Assembly: GCA_038147495.1 (NCBI GenBank)
Contig: JAYQTT010000027.1
Coordinates: 1 to 18,693 of the forward strand
Direction of reading: 5' to 3'
DNA: 18,693 nt
From: MED-G116 sp038147495
Lineage (GTDB): Bacteria; Pseudomonadota; Alphaproteobacteria; Puniceispirillales; Puniceispirillaceae
The first letter of the stretch is position 1; every line of letters starts with the position of its first letter. A model generated the notes under the pieces. That model ran no database searches, was not told the DNA's origin, and saw only the letters and a list, made by a program, of their open reading frames with translations. The position numbers and the translations under genes are program-made. Shown here piece after piece: positions 1 to 7,705 of this stretch.

Positions 1-627
1 CGCATGGCGTGGCGCGCCATTCAAAGCGCTTTGCCAAAGGATGCCATCATTTCATCCGACATTGGCAACAACTGCGCCATCGGCAACGCCTATCCGACAT
101 TTGAGGAAGGCCGCAAATATCTGGCACCCGGGCTGTTTGGCCCATGCGGTTATGGCCTGCCATCAATCATGGGGGCCAAAATTGGCCGCCCGAACGTGCC
201 TGTCGTTGGCTTTGCCGGTGATGGCGCCTTTGGCATCTCAATGAACGAGATGTCAGCAATCGGCCGTGATGAATGGCCGCCAATCACCATGATCATCTTC
301 CGCAATTACCAGTGGGGCGCAGAAAAGCGCAACACCACCTTGTGGTTTGATGACAATTTCGTTGGCACCGAACTCGACCAGCAGGTCTCCTATGCCAACA
401 TCGCAAAGGCATGCGGCGTTGAGGGTGTTGCCGTCTATTCGATGGACGAGCTGACCGACGCTCTCGACAAAGCCGTTGAAGCGCAGATGAAGGATGGCAA
501 AACAACTTTCATCGAAGTGATGCTCAATCAGGAACTTGGTGAGCCATTCCGGCGCGATGCGATGAAGAAGCCAGTCCGCGTTGCCGGCATCAGCAAATCT
601 GACATGCGCAAGCAGGCAATGGCCTAA
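1..627 (+). CDS. xsc: sulfoacetaldehyde acetyltransferase, C-terminal part
   Basis: This is the last 208 residues of a protein of usually about 590-600, running in from the left edge; the Met at base 4 is internal. Xsc is a cytoplasmic thiamine-diphosphate (TPP) enzyme that converts sulfoacetaldehyde and phosphate to acetyl phosphate and sulfite in taurine and sulfonate breakdown. The segment carries the TPP/Mg-binding block of the family, beginning GDGAFGISMNEMSAIGR and ending about 28 residues later in FRN, preceded by SSDIGNN and GPCGYGLPS, and followed by the Xsc-like QWGAEKRNTTLWFDDNFVG, which separates it from acetolactate synthases. The next gene is convergent, so no pta partner follows on this side. 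The reading frame is clean to the TAA. The alternative, another TPP-dependent decarboxylase, seems unlikely. Confidence 0.93.
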   Translation, partial: RMAWRAIQSALPKDAIISSDIGNNCAIGNAYPTFEEGRKYLAPGLFGPCGYGLPSIMGAKIGRPNVPVVGFAGDGAFGISMNEMSAIGRDEWPPITMIIFRNYQWGAEKRNTTLWFDDNFVGTELDQQVSYANIAKACGVEGVAVYSMDELTDALDKAVEAQMKDGKTTFIEVMLNQELGEPFRRDAMKKPVRVAGISKSDMRKQAMA

Positions 628-665
628 CCCCAAAAGGGCAGAAGCCAGCCAAATTTGAAAATGAT

Positions 666-695
666 AAAAGGGCTGCCAACTGGCAGCCCTTTTTG
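666..695. terminator. bidirectional Rho-independent terminator between xsc and the oxidoreductase gene
   Basis: A near-perfect hairpin pairs AAAAGGGCTGCC with GGCAGCCCTTTT around a four-base AACT loop. It has a T-run on the right and an A-run on the left, so it can stop transcription from both sides. It lies 39 bases after the xsc stop and about 30 bases beyond the stop of the convergent gene. Confidence 0.9.
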
Positions 696-726
696 TTTGT
701 TTTGGCGATAAATGCCAAACACACGG

Positions 727-1704
727 CTAGTCAATGGTAAGCACCGTACATCCCGTTGTCGCACGGCCAGTGAGCGCGCGATGCGCATCAGCAGCATTTT
801 CAAGGGCAAAACGCTGATTGATGGCAACCGACAATCTGCCATCAGCAATCCTTGCAAACATCTCGGCACTGGCCGCCTCCAGCCACTCACGCTCAGTGGC
901 AAAATGAAACAGTGTCGGGCGCGACAGATACAATGAGCCAATCGCCAGATCCTTGATCTTGAAATCGGCATAGGCGCCGGAAGATTGGCCAAAATTAATG
1001 ATGGTTCCATGTCGCTTTGCACATTTGATGCTTTTCGCCATGGTGTCATTTCCGACCGAGTCATAGACGACATCAACGCCCTTGCCATCGGTGAGCGCCA
1101 TGACCTCTGCTTCAAAGTCCTGGCTTTTATAGTCAATCACATGGTCATAGCCATTTGCCTTGGCCAAGGCGCATTTGTCCGGGCCACCGGCAGTGCCGAT
1201 TACGGTAGCGCCAAGCGACTTCAGCCACTGTCCGGCCAACAGGCCAACCCCGCCAGCGGCGGCATGAAACAGCACTGTTGTGCCCGCATTAACCGCATAG
1301 CTTCTTGTTACAAGATAGGCCACGGTCAAGCCCTTGAGCATCAGCGCCGCAGCGACATCCGAGGCGATATTATCCGGCAATTTGACAACCATGTTGGCGG
1401 CAATGACCCGGTGCGTTGCATACGCCCCGTTCGGCAGCGCATAGCCAACCCTGTCACCAACAGCAAAGCCGGTCACACCCTCGCCGACGGCCTCGATGAC
1501 ACCGGCGCCCTCGCTGCCAAGGATAAGGTTTTCGTCCACTGGCCACGGATAGGCGCCTTCACGAATATAGACATCGAGATAATTGACACCAACGGCGTCA
1601 TGACGGATCAGAACCTCGCCAGCGGCAGGGCTGGGGGGTGAGATTTCCATCTTTGTTAGCATGTCCGGCCCACCCGGCTGTTTGGCGACAATGGCAAAAC
1701 TCAT
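727..1704 (-). CDS. zinc-independent NADPH:quinone oxidoreductase (QOR, MDR superfamily)
   Basis: This is a 325-residue medium-chain dehydrogenase/reductase of the quinone-oxidoreductase (QOR/zeta-crystallin) type, a usual length for the family. Residues 1-130 form the GroES-like half, with NYLDVYIREGAYPWP and LGSEGAGVIEAVGEGV. The nucleotide-binding half starts at about 130 with FHAAAGGVGLLAGQWLKSLG (residues 147-166). The catalytic zinc ligands of alcohol dehydrogenases are absent. Such enzymes reduce quinones or other enone substrates with NADPH in the cytoplasm. The start at 1704 is chosen because AAGGAGAGAAGG lies just upstream; the frame stays open for 52 more codons without family similarity. 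Transcription is divergent from kynU. The physiological substrate cannot be read from the sequence. Confidence 0.9.
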   Translation of the reverse strand: MSFAIVAKQPGGPDMLTKMEISPPSPAAGEVLIRHDAVGVNYLDVYIREGAYPWPVDENLILGSEGAGVIEAVGEGVTGFAVGDRVGYALPNGAYATHRVIAANMVVKLPDNIASDVAAALMLKGLTVAYLVTRSYAVNAGTTVLFHAAAGGVGLLAGQWLKSLGATVIGTAGGPDKCALAKANGYDHVIDYKSQDFEAEVMALTDGKGVDVVYDSVGNDTMAKSIKCAKRHGTIINFGQSSGAYADFKIKDLAIGSLYLSRPTLFHFATEREWLEAASAEMFARIADGRLSVAINQRFALENAADAHRALTGRATTGCTVLTID

Positions 1705-1886
1705 CGTCCTTCTCTCCTTGAAACCTGTTCTCTTTAATTGTGATGTGCGCTGCACCCCATCAGGGCTATCGGCAATGGACAAAATCAAGTCGAGCCCATA
1801 CCATGTGGCGCGAATACCAAGGCAATATGGGTTGTTGCCGGGCACATGTCCAGCCAACATCCCGCCCCATCAGGAAACCCGTTTTC
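1705..1886. promoter_or_regulatory. divergent intergenic region between the QOR gene and kynU
   Basis: The region contains the ribosome binding site of the minus-strand gene (AAGGAGAGAAGG at its left end) and that of kynU (CAGGAAACC at 1871-1879, eight bases before ATG). It must hold promoters for both genes, but I see no convincing -35/-10 pair. The ten-base word CCCCATCAGG occurs twice in the same orientation (1755-1764 and 1865-1874); its meaning is unknown. Confidence 0.5.
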
Positions 1887-3129
1887 ATGGATTTATCCCT
1901 CGAATCTGCATTGGCACACGATGCCAACGATGCTCTGGCCCCGATGCGAGACAAATTCTCGCTTCCCGAAGGCGTGATTTATCTCGACGGGAACTCTTTG
2001 GGGGCATTGCCCAAACATACCGACACGCGCGTGCAACAGACCCTCACTGAAGAATGGGGCAAGGAGCTGATCCGCAGCTGGAACAACGCTGGATGGGTCA
2101 ATCTGCCACTCACTGTCGCGGCAAAGATTGAACCCCTGATTGGCGCCGAGCCCGGCACAGTCGTTGTCGCCGATTCCACTTCGGTCAATTTGTTTAAGGT
2201 GCTTGCCGCGGCTCTGGCCAAGAGTGGGTCACGGCGCGTAATCCTGACCGAACAGGACAACTTCCCGACAGACAATTACATTGCCGAAGGTCTGATCAAA
2301 ATGACCGGTAATCGGCATGATCTTGTTAAACTTGATCGTCCGGAAGATGTGCCCGCAGCGTTAAGCAGTGACGTTGCTGTATTGATGCTCACCCATGTGA
2401 ATTACCGGAATGGATATCGTCATGACATGGCGGCGCTGACGAAAGCAGCACATGATGCCGGTGCGCTTGTGATCTGGGACCTCGCACATTCTGCCGGCGC
2501 AATGCCGGTGGAGCTGGCCAACGCCAATGCCGATTTTGCCGTGGGCTGTGGCTATAAATATCTGAATGGTGGGCCCGGGGCACCGGCGTTCCTCTATGCT
2601 GCGCCGCGTCATCAAGGCGCGTTTCAACAGCCTCTTTCAGGCTGGTTTGCCCATTCTGCACCCTTTGCCTTTTCACCGGATTATGTGCCAGCAACCGACA
2701 TTTCCCAATATCTCTGTGGCACGCCACCTGTTCTGAGCATGGTTGCGCTGGATTCTGCGCTTGATGTGTGGGCAGGTGTTGACCTTGCTGCCCTGCGCGA
2801 TAAATCGGTCGCGCTCACCGATTTTTTCATCAGAATGGTCGAACAGCGTTGTGGCGGACACGGGCTTCACCTGATTACACCTGACGAGCCTGATTTACGT
2901 GGATCACAAGTGTCCTACACGCATCCTGACGGTGGATGTGCGATCATGGCTTGCCCTGATCAATGCGGGCGTCATTGGTGATTTTCGCAGCCCTGATATC
3001 TTGCGGTTTGGCTTCGCCCCGCTTGAGCCAGCTTTGCCGATGTCTAATGGCGAGTCGACAAGATGGCAGATATTCTCGAGACCAGTTGGGACGGTCGAAT
3101 TTCACGCCCGCAAAATTGCAGTTACATGA
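1887..3129 (+). pseudogene. kynU: kynureninase, frameshifted near the 3' end
   Basis: Kynureninase is a PLP enzyme that cleaves L-kynurenine to anthranilate and L-alanine in tryptophan breakdown. The frame is open from ATG 1887 through about residue 354, with family blocks YLDGNSLGALP (32-42), TEQDNFPTDNY (121-131), WDLAHSAGAMP (197-207), the PLP-lysine motif GYKYLNGGPGAP (K224) and PLSGWFAHS. After HPDGGCAIM the frame is lost near 2947. The expected C-terminus continues in other frames: LALINAGVIGDFRSPDILRF in frame 1, FADV and VDKMADILETSWD in frame 3 (with one stop codon), then EFHARKIAVT and stop, again in frame 1. At least three shifts are needed. Total length (about 414 codons) is normal. 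An upstream extension to 1740 has no family similarity. Whether the gene is dead or the consensus is wrong is uncertain. Confidence 0.88.
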
Positions 3130-4148
3130 TGCAAATGACTGAAACCCCACATCGCAGCCTTCGCTTCGGCTGGCAGCTGGGCGCTATTGGCGCTTCTGGC
3201 TTGATCTGGGGTGCTCCTTTCTGGGGATTGAATGGGCCTTGCTCGGCTTTGCCCCGATTACCCATCGCCTGAATCCGTGGGTGCTTACATCATCGCGCTG
3301 CCTTCGGTGCAATGACCGGTCATCACCTGCCGGGTTTCAAGACACCAACCGAACGACGCATCTGGCTGCATTGCGCTGGCATGGGACTGTTCACCAACGC
3401 CCTACCTTTCTTCGTTTCTGTCTGGGGCCAGCAACATGTAACATCCAGCTTTGCCGGAATCAGCATGGCATTTGTTTTGCCATTGCTGGTACTGCCATTA
3501 AGCCATTTTCTTGTTCCCGGCGAAGCTACGACACGCGCACAAAGACGATTGGCTTCCTGATCGGATTTGTTGGCATGGTCTTGCTTGCGGGGGAGGCAAA
3601 TCTTGGGGACACCAACACAACGACAACAATTTCACTTTGTTGTTCTGTGTTGGAACAAGTTGCTGTTAGTACACTTGGCAGCATCATCACCCACTTTGCC
3701 TTGCCGCCAATTTCGAGACAATGTCATTCGCCACAACTGGGTTGCTGATCGGATCGTTGATCCTGATTCCAATCGCGATCATGGTCGAGGCGGCTATGCC
3801 AAATGCCGGAATCGCTGCAAAGCAAAATCGCGGGGTCATTTATCTGGCCCTTGTTTCCGACCGCAGCTGCTACCATCCTTGCTGACGTTATTAATCAAGC
3901 GTGCCGGACCGCCTTTTTTCTCACTGGGGTCAATTATCAAAGGTGCCGCTGGGCCGTTGTCATGGCGCGGTTGTCCTGTCTGAAGCCCTGCCCGGGCATT
4001 TCCTCTCGGCGCTTTTTGGTCTCTTTCCAGGGCTGGCAATTTGAATTTTATGGATCGCTGGCGGCATCGCGACACCGTTGGCCTCAACAGGCTTATTAAT
4101 TTGACCGTGAACGCCGACCGATCGCGAAACCGCTGCCGGAAACGATAA
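3126..4148 (+). pseudogene. EamA/DMT-family transporter, multiply frameshifted
   Basis: The start codon overlaps the kynU stop (ATGA, 3126-3129), which suggests translational coupling. Pieces in successive frames spell a ten-helix drug/metabolite transporter of the EamA type: GWQLGAIGASGLIWGAPF (first helix), LGFAPIT, TGHHLPGFKTPTERRIW, FFVSVWGQQHVTSSFAGISM, the typical LPLLVLPLSHFLVPGE, IGFLIGFVGMVLLAGEANLG, GSIITHFALPPIS, TGLLIGSLILIPIAIMVE, FPTAAATIL, TLLIKRAGPPFFSL, VNYQ and GAVVLSEALPGHFLSALF. No single frame covers more than about 85 codons, so eight or more shifts are required. The 3' end is uncertain; I use the TAA at 4148 in the frame holding NFMDRWRHRDTVGLNRL. Its position suggests a role in moving kynurenine, anthranilate or another amino compound; that is inference. 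Confidence 0.8.
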
Positions 4149-4324
4149 AACCAGCGGAACAATGGATAATAACGTAAAACGCTAATCAACTGTTCAAATT
4201 GCAAAACACAACATATATCAATTCACGCATACAATAACTTATACATATTGTGTTTGCCATTTTGATTTTCTTTTTACACTGTTTGTGTTTCCCGCAATGT
4301 TCACGATTGATGAGGGGAGACAAA
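4149..4324 (+). promoter_or_regulatory. AT-rich leader and promoter region of the purine permease
   Basis: This stretch is markedly more AT-rich than its surroundings and ends in a good ribosome binding site (GAGGGGAG at 4312-4319, six bases before ATG 4325). Weak promoter-like words are present, for example TTTGCC at 4253-4258 and TACACT at 4275-4280 with 16 bases between, but none is compelling. It holds three copies of an octamer described separately. I see no recognisable purine riboswitch, judging by eye only. Confidence 0.55.
4204..4290. repeat. three copies of octamer TTGTGTTT upstream of the permease
   Basis: AAACACAA at 4204-4211 is the exact reverse complement of TTGTGTTT at 4248-4255, and a second direct copy lies at 4283-4290, 35 bases after the first. 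The match around the first two copies extends imperfectly (GCAAA and ATAT flanks with single-base gaps), and the two direct copies are both followed by a base and CC. This resembles an operator array, but no regulator gene is in the window to assign it to. Confidence 0.5.
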
Positions 4325-5629
4325 ATGACGAATGTATTCAAACGCTAGTCCTGATCAGTCAGGATCCGGATTTCAACTACCTTCAGGCTGCGCACCGCGC
4401 GGTCTTCAACATGTTCTGGCGATGTTTGCATAACGTAGCACGATCTATCATCGCTGGCTGCTTTGCATTTTGGCAGTGCGGACATGGTGTTTTCTCCTTC
4501 AAACGGTGCTGTTTGCCGGTGTGGCGACTTTGTTCCAGACAATCGGCTTCGGCCCGGTCAAGATTGCCGTGATGTAGGCACCAGCTTGCCCTTTGTGCCG
4601 ATGTGATTGGTGCAGTAAAGGCCGCGGTATGGCGTCGCTTAGGTGCCGGATTATATTGTTGCCGGTATTTTCCACGCTGTAGGCACAGTTATCGGCTGGA
4701 TCCGTCACTGGTTCCCGCCACTTGTTTCCGGCCTGGTCATTACCACAATCGGCCTGTACCTGATTCCTGTTGGCATCAAATATGCCGCTGGTGGTGCTGC
4801 CGATTTCCAGATGAACAACCCTGCATGGGGTGACTTCAGCCGGTGGGGCCTTGCTCTTGTGGTTATTTTTGTCGCGCTTGGCTGTAAATTCTACACCCGC
4901 GGCCTTGCGTCCAGTGCGGCCATTCTTCTTGGCCTTGTTGCCGGATATCTGGTCGGTATTGTAACCGGTGCGGTCAGCTTTGATGCGATTGGCAAGGCGG
5001 CATGGTTTGCTGTGCCAATGCCTTTCAAATACGGCATTGAGTTCAATGCGGCGGCGATCATTGGCATGTGTCTGATTTCAATCGTCAGTGCCATTGAGAC
5101 TGTCGGCGACATTTCTGCCATCACCAAAGGTGGTGCCGGACGTGAAGCCACCGACAAGGAACTGGCAGGCGGCACCTATGCCGACGGCCTTGGTTCAGCT
5201 GTTGCCGGTGTTTTTGGCGGCTTGCCAAACACATCCTTCAGCCAGAATGTCGGCATCATTTCCATGACTGGCGTGATGAGCCGTGGTGTCGTTACCATCG
5301 GCGCCATCTTCCTGATCATCTGCGGTTTCATTCCAAAGATCGGTGCCATCGTATCTGCCATGCCAATTTCAGTGCTTGGCGGCGGTGTCATCCTGATGTT
5401 TGGTATGGTCGTCTCTGCGGGTATTAACATGCTCTCGGAGGTGAAATGGAACCGTCGCAACATGATGATTCTGGCAACATCACTGTCTGTTGGTCTCGGC
5501 CTTCAGGCAGTACCTAAGTCAATGCAGCATCTTCCCGACACATTGGAAATGCTTGTGACGACTGGTCTTCTGCCGGTTGCTGTTCTGGCGGTTGTGATGA
5601 ATCTGTTACTGCCAAAAGACATTGACTAG
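4325..5629 (+). pseudogene. NCS2-family xanthine/uracil permease, N-terminal third frameshifted
   Basis: This is a nucleobase:cation symporter-2 protein of the inner membrane, expected to import xanthine, urate or another purine. From 4643 on, 328 residues are open, with the family's IVAGIFHAVGTVIGWIRHW, FPPLVSGLVITTIGLYLIPV, a central SAIETVGDISAITKG and the signature stretch GGLPNTSFSQNVGIISMTGV, followed by hydrophobic helices to the end. The first third is broken: after MTNVFKR comes an in-frame TAG, then LQHVLAMFA and LFAGVATLFQTIGFGPVKIA appear in other frames; both are clear NCS2 N-terminal blocks. Total length, about 435 codons, fits the family. The start has a strong Shine-Dalgarno. 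Its place next to a purine deaminase and the urate genes argues for a purine rather than uracil. Substrate specificity is inferred. Confidence 0.85.
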
Positions 5630-5641
5630 GCGCAAGCCCGC

Positions 5642-5670
5642 TTAACAGTCTGTGTTAATCAACCTATAGT
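5642..5670 (+). promoter_or_regulatory. candidate sigma-70 promoter for the deaminase gene
   Basis: TTAACA (5642-5647) and TATAGT (5665-5670) are separated by exactly 17 bases. Transcription would begin near 5677, inside the left arm of the terminator that follows, so transcripts from here would lack part of that hairpin and could escape it. Based on pattern only. Confidence 0.4.
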
Positions 5671-5706
5671 ACCGTCAGTCCGTTTTGGGCTGGCGGTATT
5701 TTTTTG
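5670..5706 (+). terminator. Rho-independent terminator after the permease
   Basis: TACCGTCAGTCC (5670-5681) pairs with GGGCTGGCGGTA (5687-5698), allowing G-U pairs, around a short T-rich loop. A run of seven T follows directly. It lies 41 bases after the permease stop and separates the permease from the deaminase gene. Confidence 0.88.
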
Positions 5707-5737
5707 ACAAAGCCATCCCATGAAAGGCTGTCATCAC

Positions 5738-7138
5738 ATGACCAACACATTGTTGCTGAAGAATGCCGATCTGCTCTGCACGATGAACCCCAAAGATGGG
5801 GACGCAAAAGGCGGTGGCAAAGATGCCGGTGACGAGATCAGGAACGGCGGCCTGTTTGCCCGCAACGGGGTGATCGAAGCCGTTGGCCCAAGCACCAACC
5901 TTCCGGATGACGCCGACATCGTCCTCGATATGCGCGGCCATATTGTCATTCCGGGCATGGTCAACACGCATCATCATCTGTTTCAAAACCTGACACGCGC
6001 CGTTCCCGCGGCGCAAAATGCGCCGCTGTTTGGCTGGCTGCAGACTCTCTATCCAATCTGGTCCCATCTGGGCCCGGAACATATCTATTGGTCAACGGCA
6101 CTAGGGCTTGCCGAACTGGCGCTCAGCGGTTGCACCACCTCATCCGATCATCTGTATCTCTATCCGAATGGTACGCGCCTTGATGACGCGATGGCCGCCG
6201 CCCGTGATGTTGGCGTGCGCTTTCATGGCACCCGAGGCTCGATGAGCATTGGCGAGAGCAATGGCGGCTTGCCACCGGATGTTTTATGCGCGCCGGAACC
6301 GGACATTCTTGCTGATTGCCAGCGTGTCATCGAAGCGCATCACAACCCTGAACGCTTTGCCATGCAGCGCATTGCCCTTGCGCCCTGTTCCCCATTTTCA
6401 GTGAGCATGGATCTCATGCGGGAGACAGCGCGGATGGCCCGCAGCTTTGGTGTTGGCCTGCACACACATCTTGCCGAAAATGTCGAAGACATAGATTACA
6501 GCCTCGCCACCTTTGGCATGCGCCCGGGTGAGTATATCGAGGCGGTTGAATGGACCGGTGATGATGTGTGGCACGCCCATTGCGTGCAACTCAACCCACA
6601 CGAAATCAATCTGTTCGCCCGCACCGGAACCGGGGTGGCACATTGCCCATGTTCCAACATGCGCCTTGCCAGCGGGATTGCGCCGGTTCGCAGCATGCTT
6701 GACAGCGGCGTCAAGGTGGGGCTTGGCGTTGATGGTTCCGCCTCAAACGACAGCGGGCATATGCTGAACGAAGCAAGGCAGGCCATGCTGTTGCAACGGG
6801 TCAATCAGGGTGGCGATGCGATGGGCGCTCGCGAGGCGCTGTCGGTGGCAACACGCGGCGGTGCGGCGGTGCTTGGCCGCGATGATATTGGCCGCCTTGC
6901 CCCCGGCATGGCCGCCGACATTGCCTGTTTTGATCGTCGCCAGATCGATTTTGCAGGTGGTGAGTGGGATATGCTGGCATCCCTGTTGTTCTGCGGCCCG
7001 GTAAAGACCAGCTATACAATCATCAATGGCAAGATTGTCGTTGCCGAAGGACAGCTTGCCACAATGGAAATGTCGCGGCTTCTGGCAAACCATGCGCGCA
7101 TGGTACATGATCTGATGACAAAATCCGGGCACGCCTGA
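5738..7138 (+). CDS. 8-oxoguanine/guanine deaminase, amidohydrolase superfamily
   Basis: This 466-residue cytoplasmic amidohydrolase is closest in motifs to 8-oxoguanine deaminases (often annotated hydroxydechloroatrazine ethylaminohydrolase). Metal-binding and catalytic blocks are intact: VNTHHHLFQNLTRAVP (75-90, the HxH pair), HTHLAENVEDIDY, DVWHAHCVQLN and GLGVDGSASNDSGHMLNEAR with the metal-ligand Asp. The GTRGSMS and GGLPPD blocks also fit that subgroup. Deamination of 8-oxoguanine yields urate and of guanine yields xanthine; both feed the neighbouring genes. ATG 5738 is preferred over ATG 5720 because AAAGG lies in front of it and the family similarity begins there. Residues 17-38 form a Gly/Lys/Asp-rich stretch that seems longer than usual. 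It converges with allA, 33 bases apart. A guanine-only specificity cannot be excluded. Confidence 0.88.
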   Translation: MTNTLLLKNADLLCTMNPKDGDAKGGGKDAGDEIRNGGLFARNGVIEAVGPSTNLPDDADIVLDMRGHIVIPGMVNTHHHLFQNLTRAVPAAQNAPLFGWLQTLYPIWSHLGPEHIYWSTALGLAELALSGCTTSSDHLYLYPNGTRLDDAMAAARDVGVRFHGTRGSMSIGESNGGLPPDVLCAPEPDILADCQRVIEAHHNPERFAMQRIALAPCSPFSVSMDLMRETARMARSFGVGLHTHLAENVEDIDYSLATFGMRPGEYIEAVEWTGDDVWHAHCVQLNPHEINLFARTGTGVAHCPCSNMRLASGIAPVRSMLDSGVKVGLGVDGSASNDSGHMLNEARQAMLLQRVNQGGDAMGAREALSVATRGGAAVLGRDDIGRLAPGMAADIACFDRRQIDFAGGEWDMLASLLFCGPVKTSYTIINGKIVVAEGQLATMEMSRLLANHARMVHDLMTKSGHA

Positions 7139-7139
7139 G

Positions 7140-7189
7140 GCGCTGACCCGGCTGTCTGATTACCTGACGGCTCAAGGGGTGATCAGCGC
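7140..7189. other. imperfect inverted repeat at the deaminase/allA convergent junction
   Basis: GCGCTGA (7140-7146) is the reverse complement of TCAGCGC (7183-7189), and CCC with GGG can pair just inside. The right arm lies in the end of allA. No T-run follows on either side, so a role in termination is doubtful; it may slow or protect the 3' ends of the two convergent messages. Confidence 0.3.
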
Positions 7190-7705
7190 GGCCACCCCAT
7201 CATTATCTTCGAACCAGATCTCATCAAGATTTGAACCTGCTTGCTCACTTGCAGGGGCCTTGCGGTCAATGACCAGAAAATCCTGTTCCGGCTGCAGCAC
7301 CAGCAAAGGGTGATGCCATGTCCCGCGGGCATAGCTTACACCCTGATTACCAGCCGCATGAAAACAACGAAGCCGGGTAAAGTCCGGCGCGGAGTCATCT
7401 TCGTTGCCGGGCGCCACCACCACCAGCCAATCATGCATCGACAAGGGATAGAAAGCTTGAGAGCCAAGCGGATGTCGCTCCATCAATCGGATTTCGATCG
7501 GATCAGGCCGCCGTGTTCCACGAAACAGCGAAATAATCGGCGCGCCGCCTTTATCGGCGACATCAACCCCTGACAGCGCATCAAAGCGCGTTGTCGTGCC
7601 CTGATTGATTGCAATCTGCGTGGCATCTTTGATCTCGATGACCGTGCCAAATGACGCAAACGCATCCTTGGTCAGAGGTTCAATGGCGAGTGTCGACACC
7701 GTCAC
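7172..7705 (-). CDS. allA: ureidoglycolate lyase
   Basis: AllA cleaves (S)-ureidoglycolate to glyoxylate and urea, the last step of allantoin breakdown, in the cytoplasm. The 177-residue product has the normal family size, with MHDWLVVVAPG (90-100), SYARGTWHHPLLVLQ (124-138, the most conserved block) and DFLVIDR (142-148). I choose the GTG at 7705, which overlaps the puuE stop as GTGA and has AAGGGTG upstream; a second GTG at 7699 would remove two residues. The open frame continues further upstream only inside puuE. It is the last gene of the minus-strand operon. Confidence in the family is high; the exact start is uncertain. Confidence 0.9.
   Translation of the reverse strand: MTVSTLAIEPLTKDAFASFGTVIEIKDATQIAINQGTTTRFDALSGVDVADKGGAPIISLFRGTRRPDPIEIRLMERHPLGSQAFYPLSMHDWLVVVAPGNEDDSAPDFTRLRCFHAAGNQGVSYARGTWHHPLLVLQPEQDFLVIDRKAPASEQAGSNLDEIWFEDNDGVAALITP

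Noticed and set aside
985..1641. A 218-codon open frame on the plus strand inside the quinone oxidoreductase gene
   Set aside because: Antisense to an intact conserved gene, with no recognisable domain and no ribosome site.
1755..1874. Direct repeat CCCCATCAGG, 110 bases apart upstream of kynU
   Set aside because: Only ten bases long, the second copy includes the kynU ribosome site, and there is no further symmetry; chance is sufficient.
4149..4324. Possible purine riboswitch before the permease
   Set aside because: I could not find the conserved loop bases of the guanine/adenine class by eye; only a covariance-model search could decide, so it is not claimed.
7140..7189. Hairpin at the deaminase/allA junction as a terminator
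   Set aside because: The arms are seven bases with a 36-base interior and no T-run on either side; kept only as a low-confidence structural feature.
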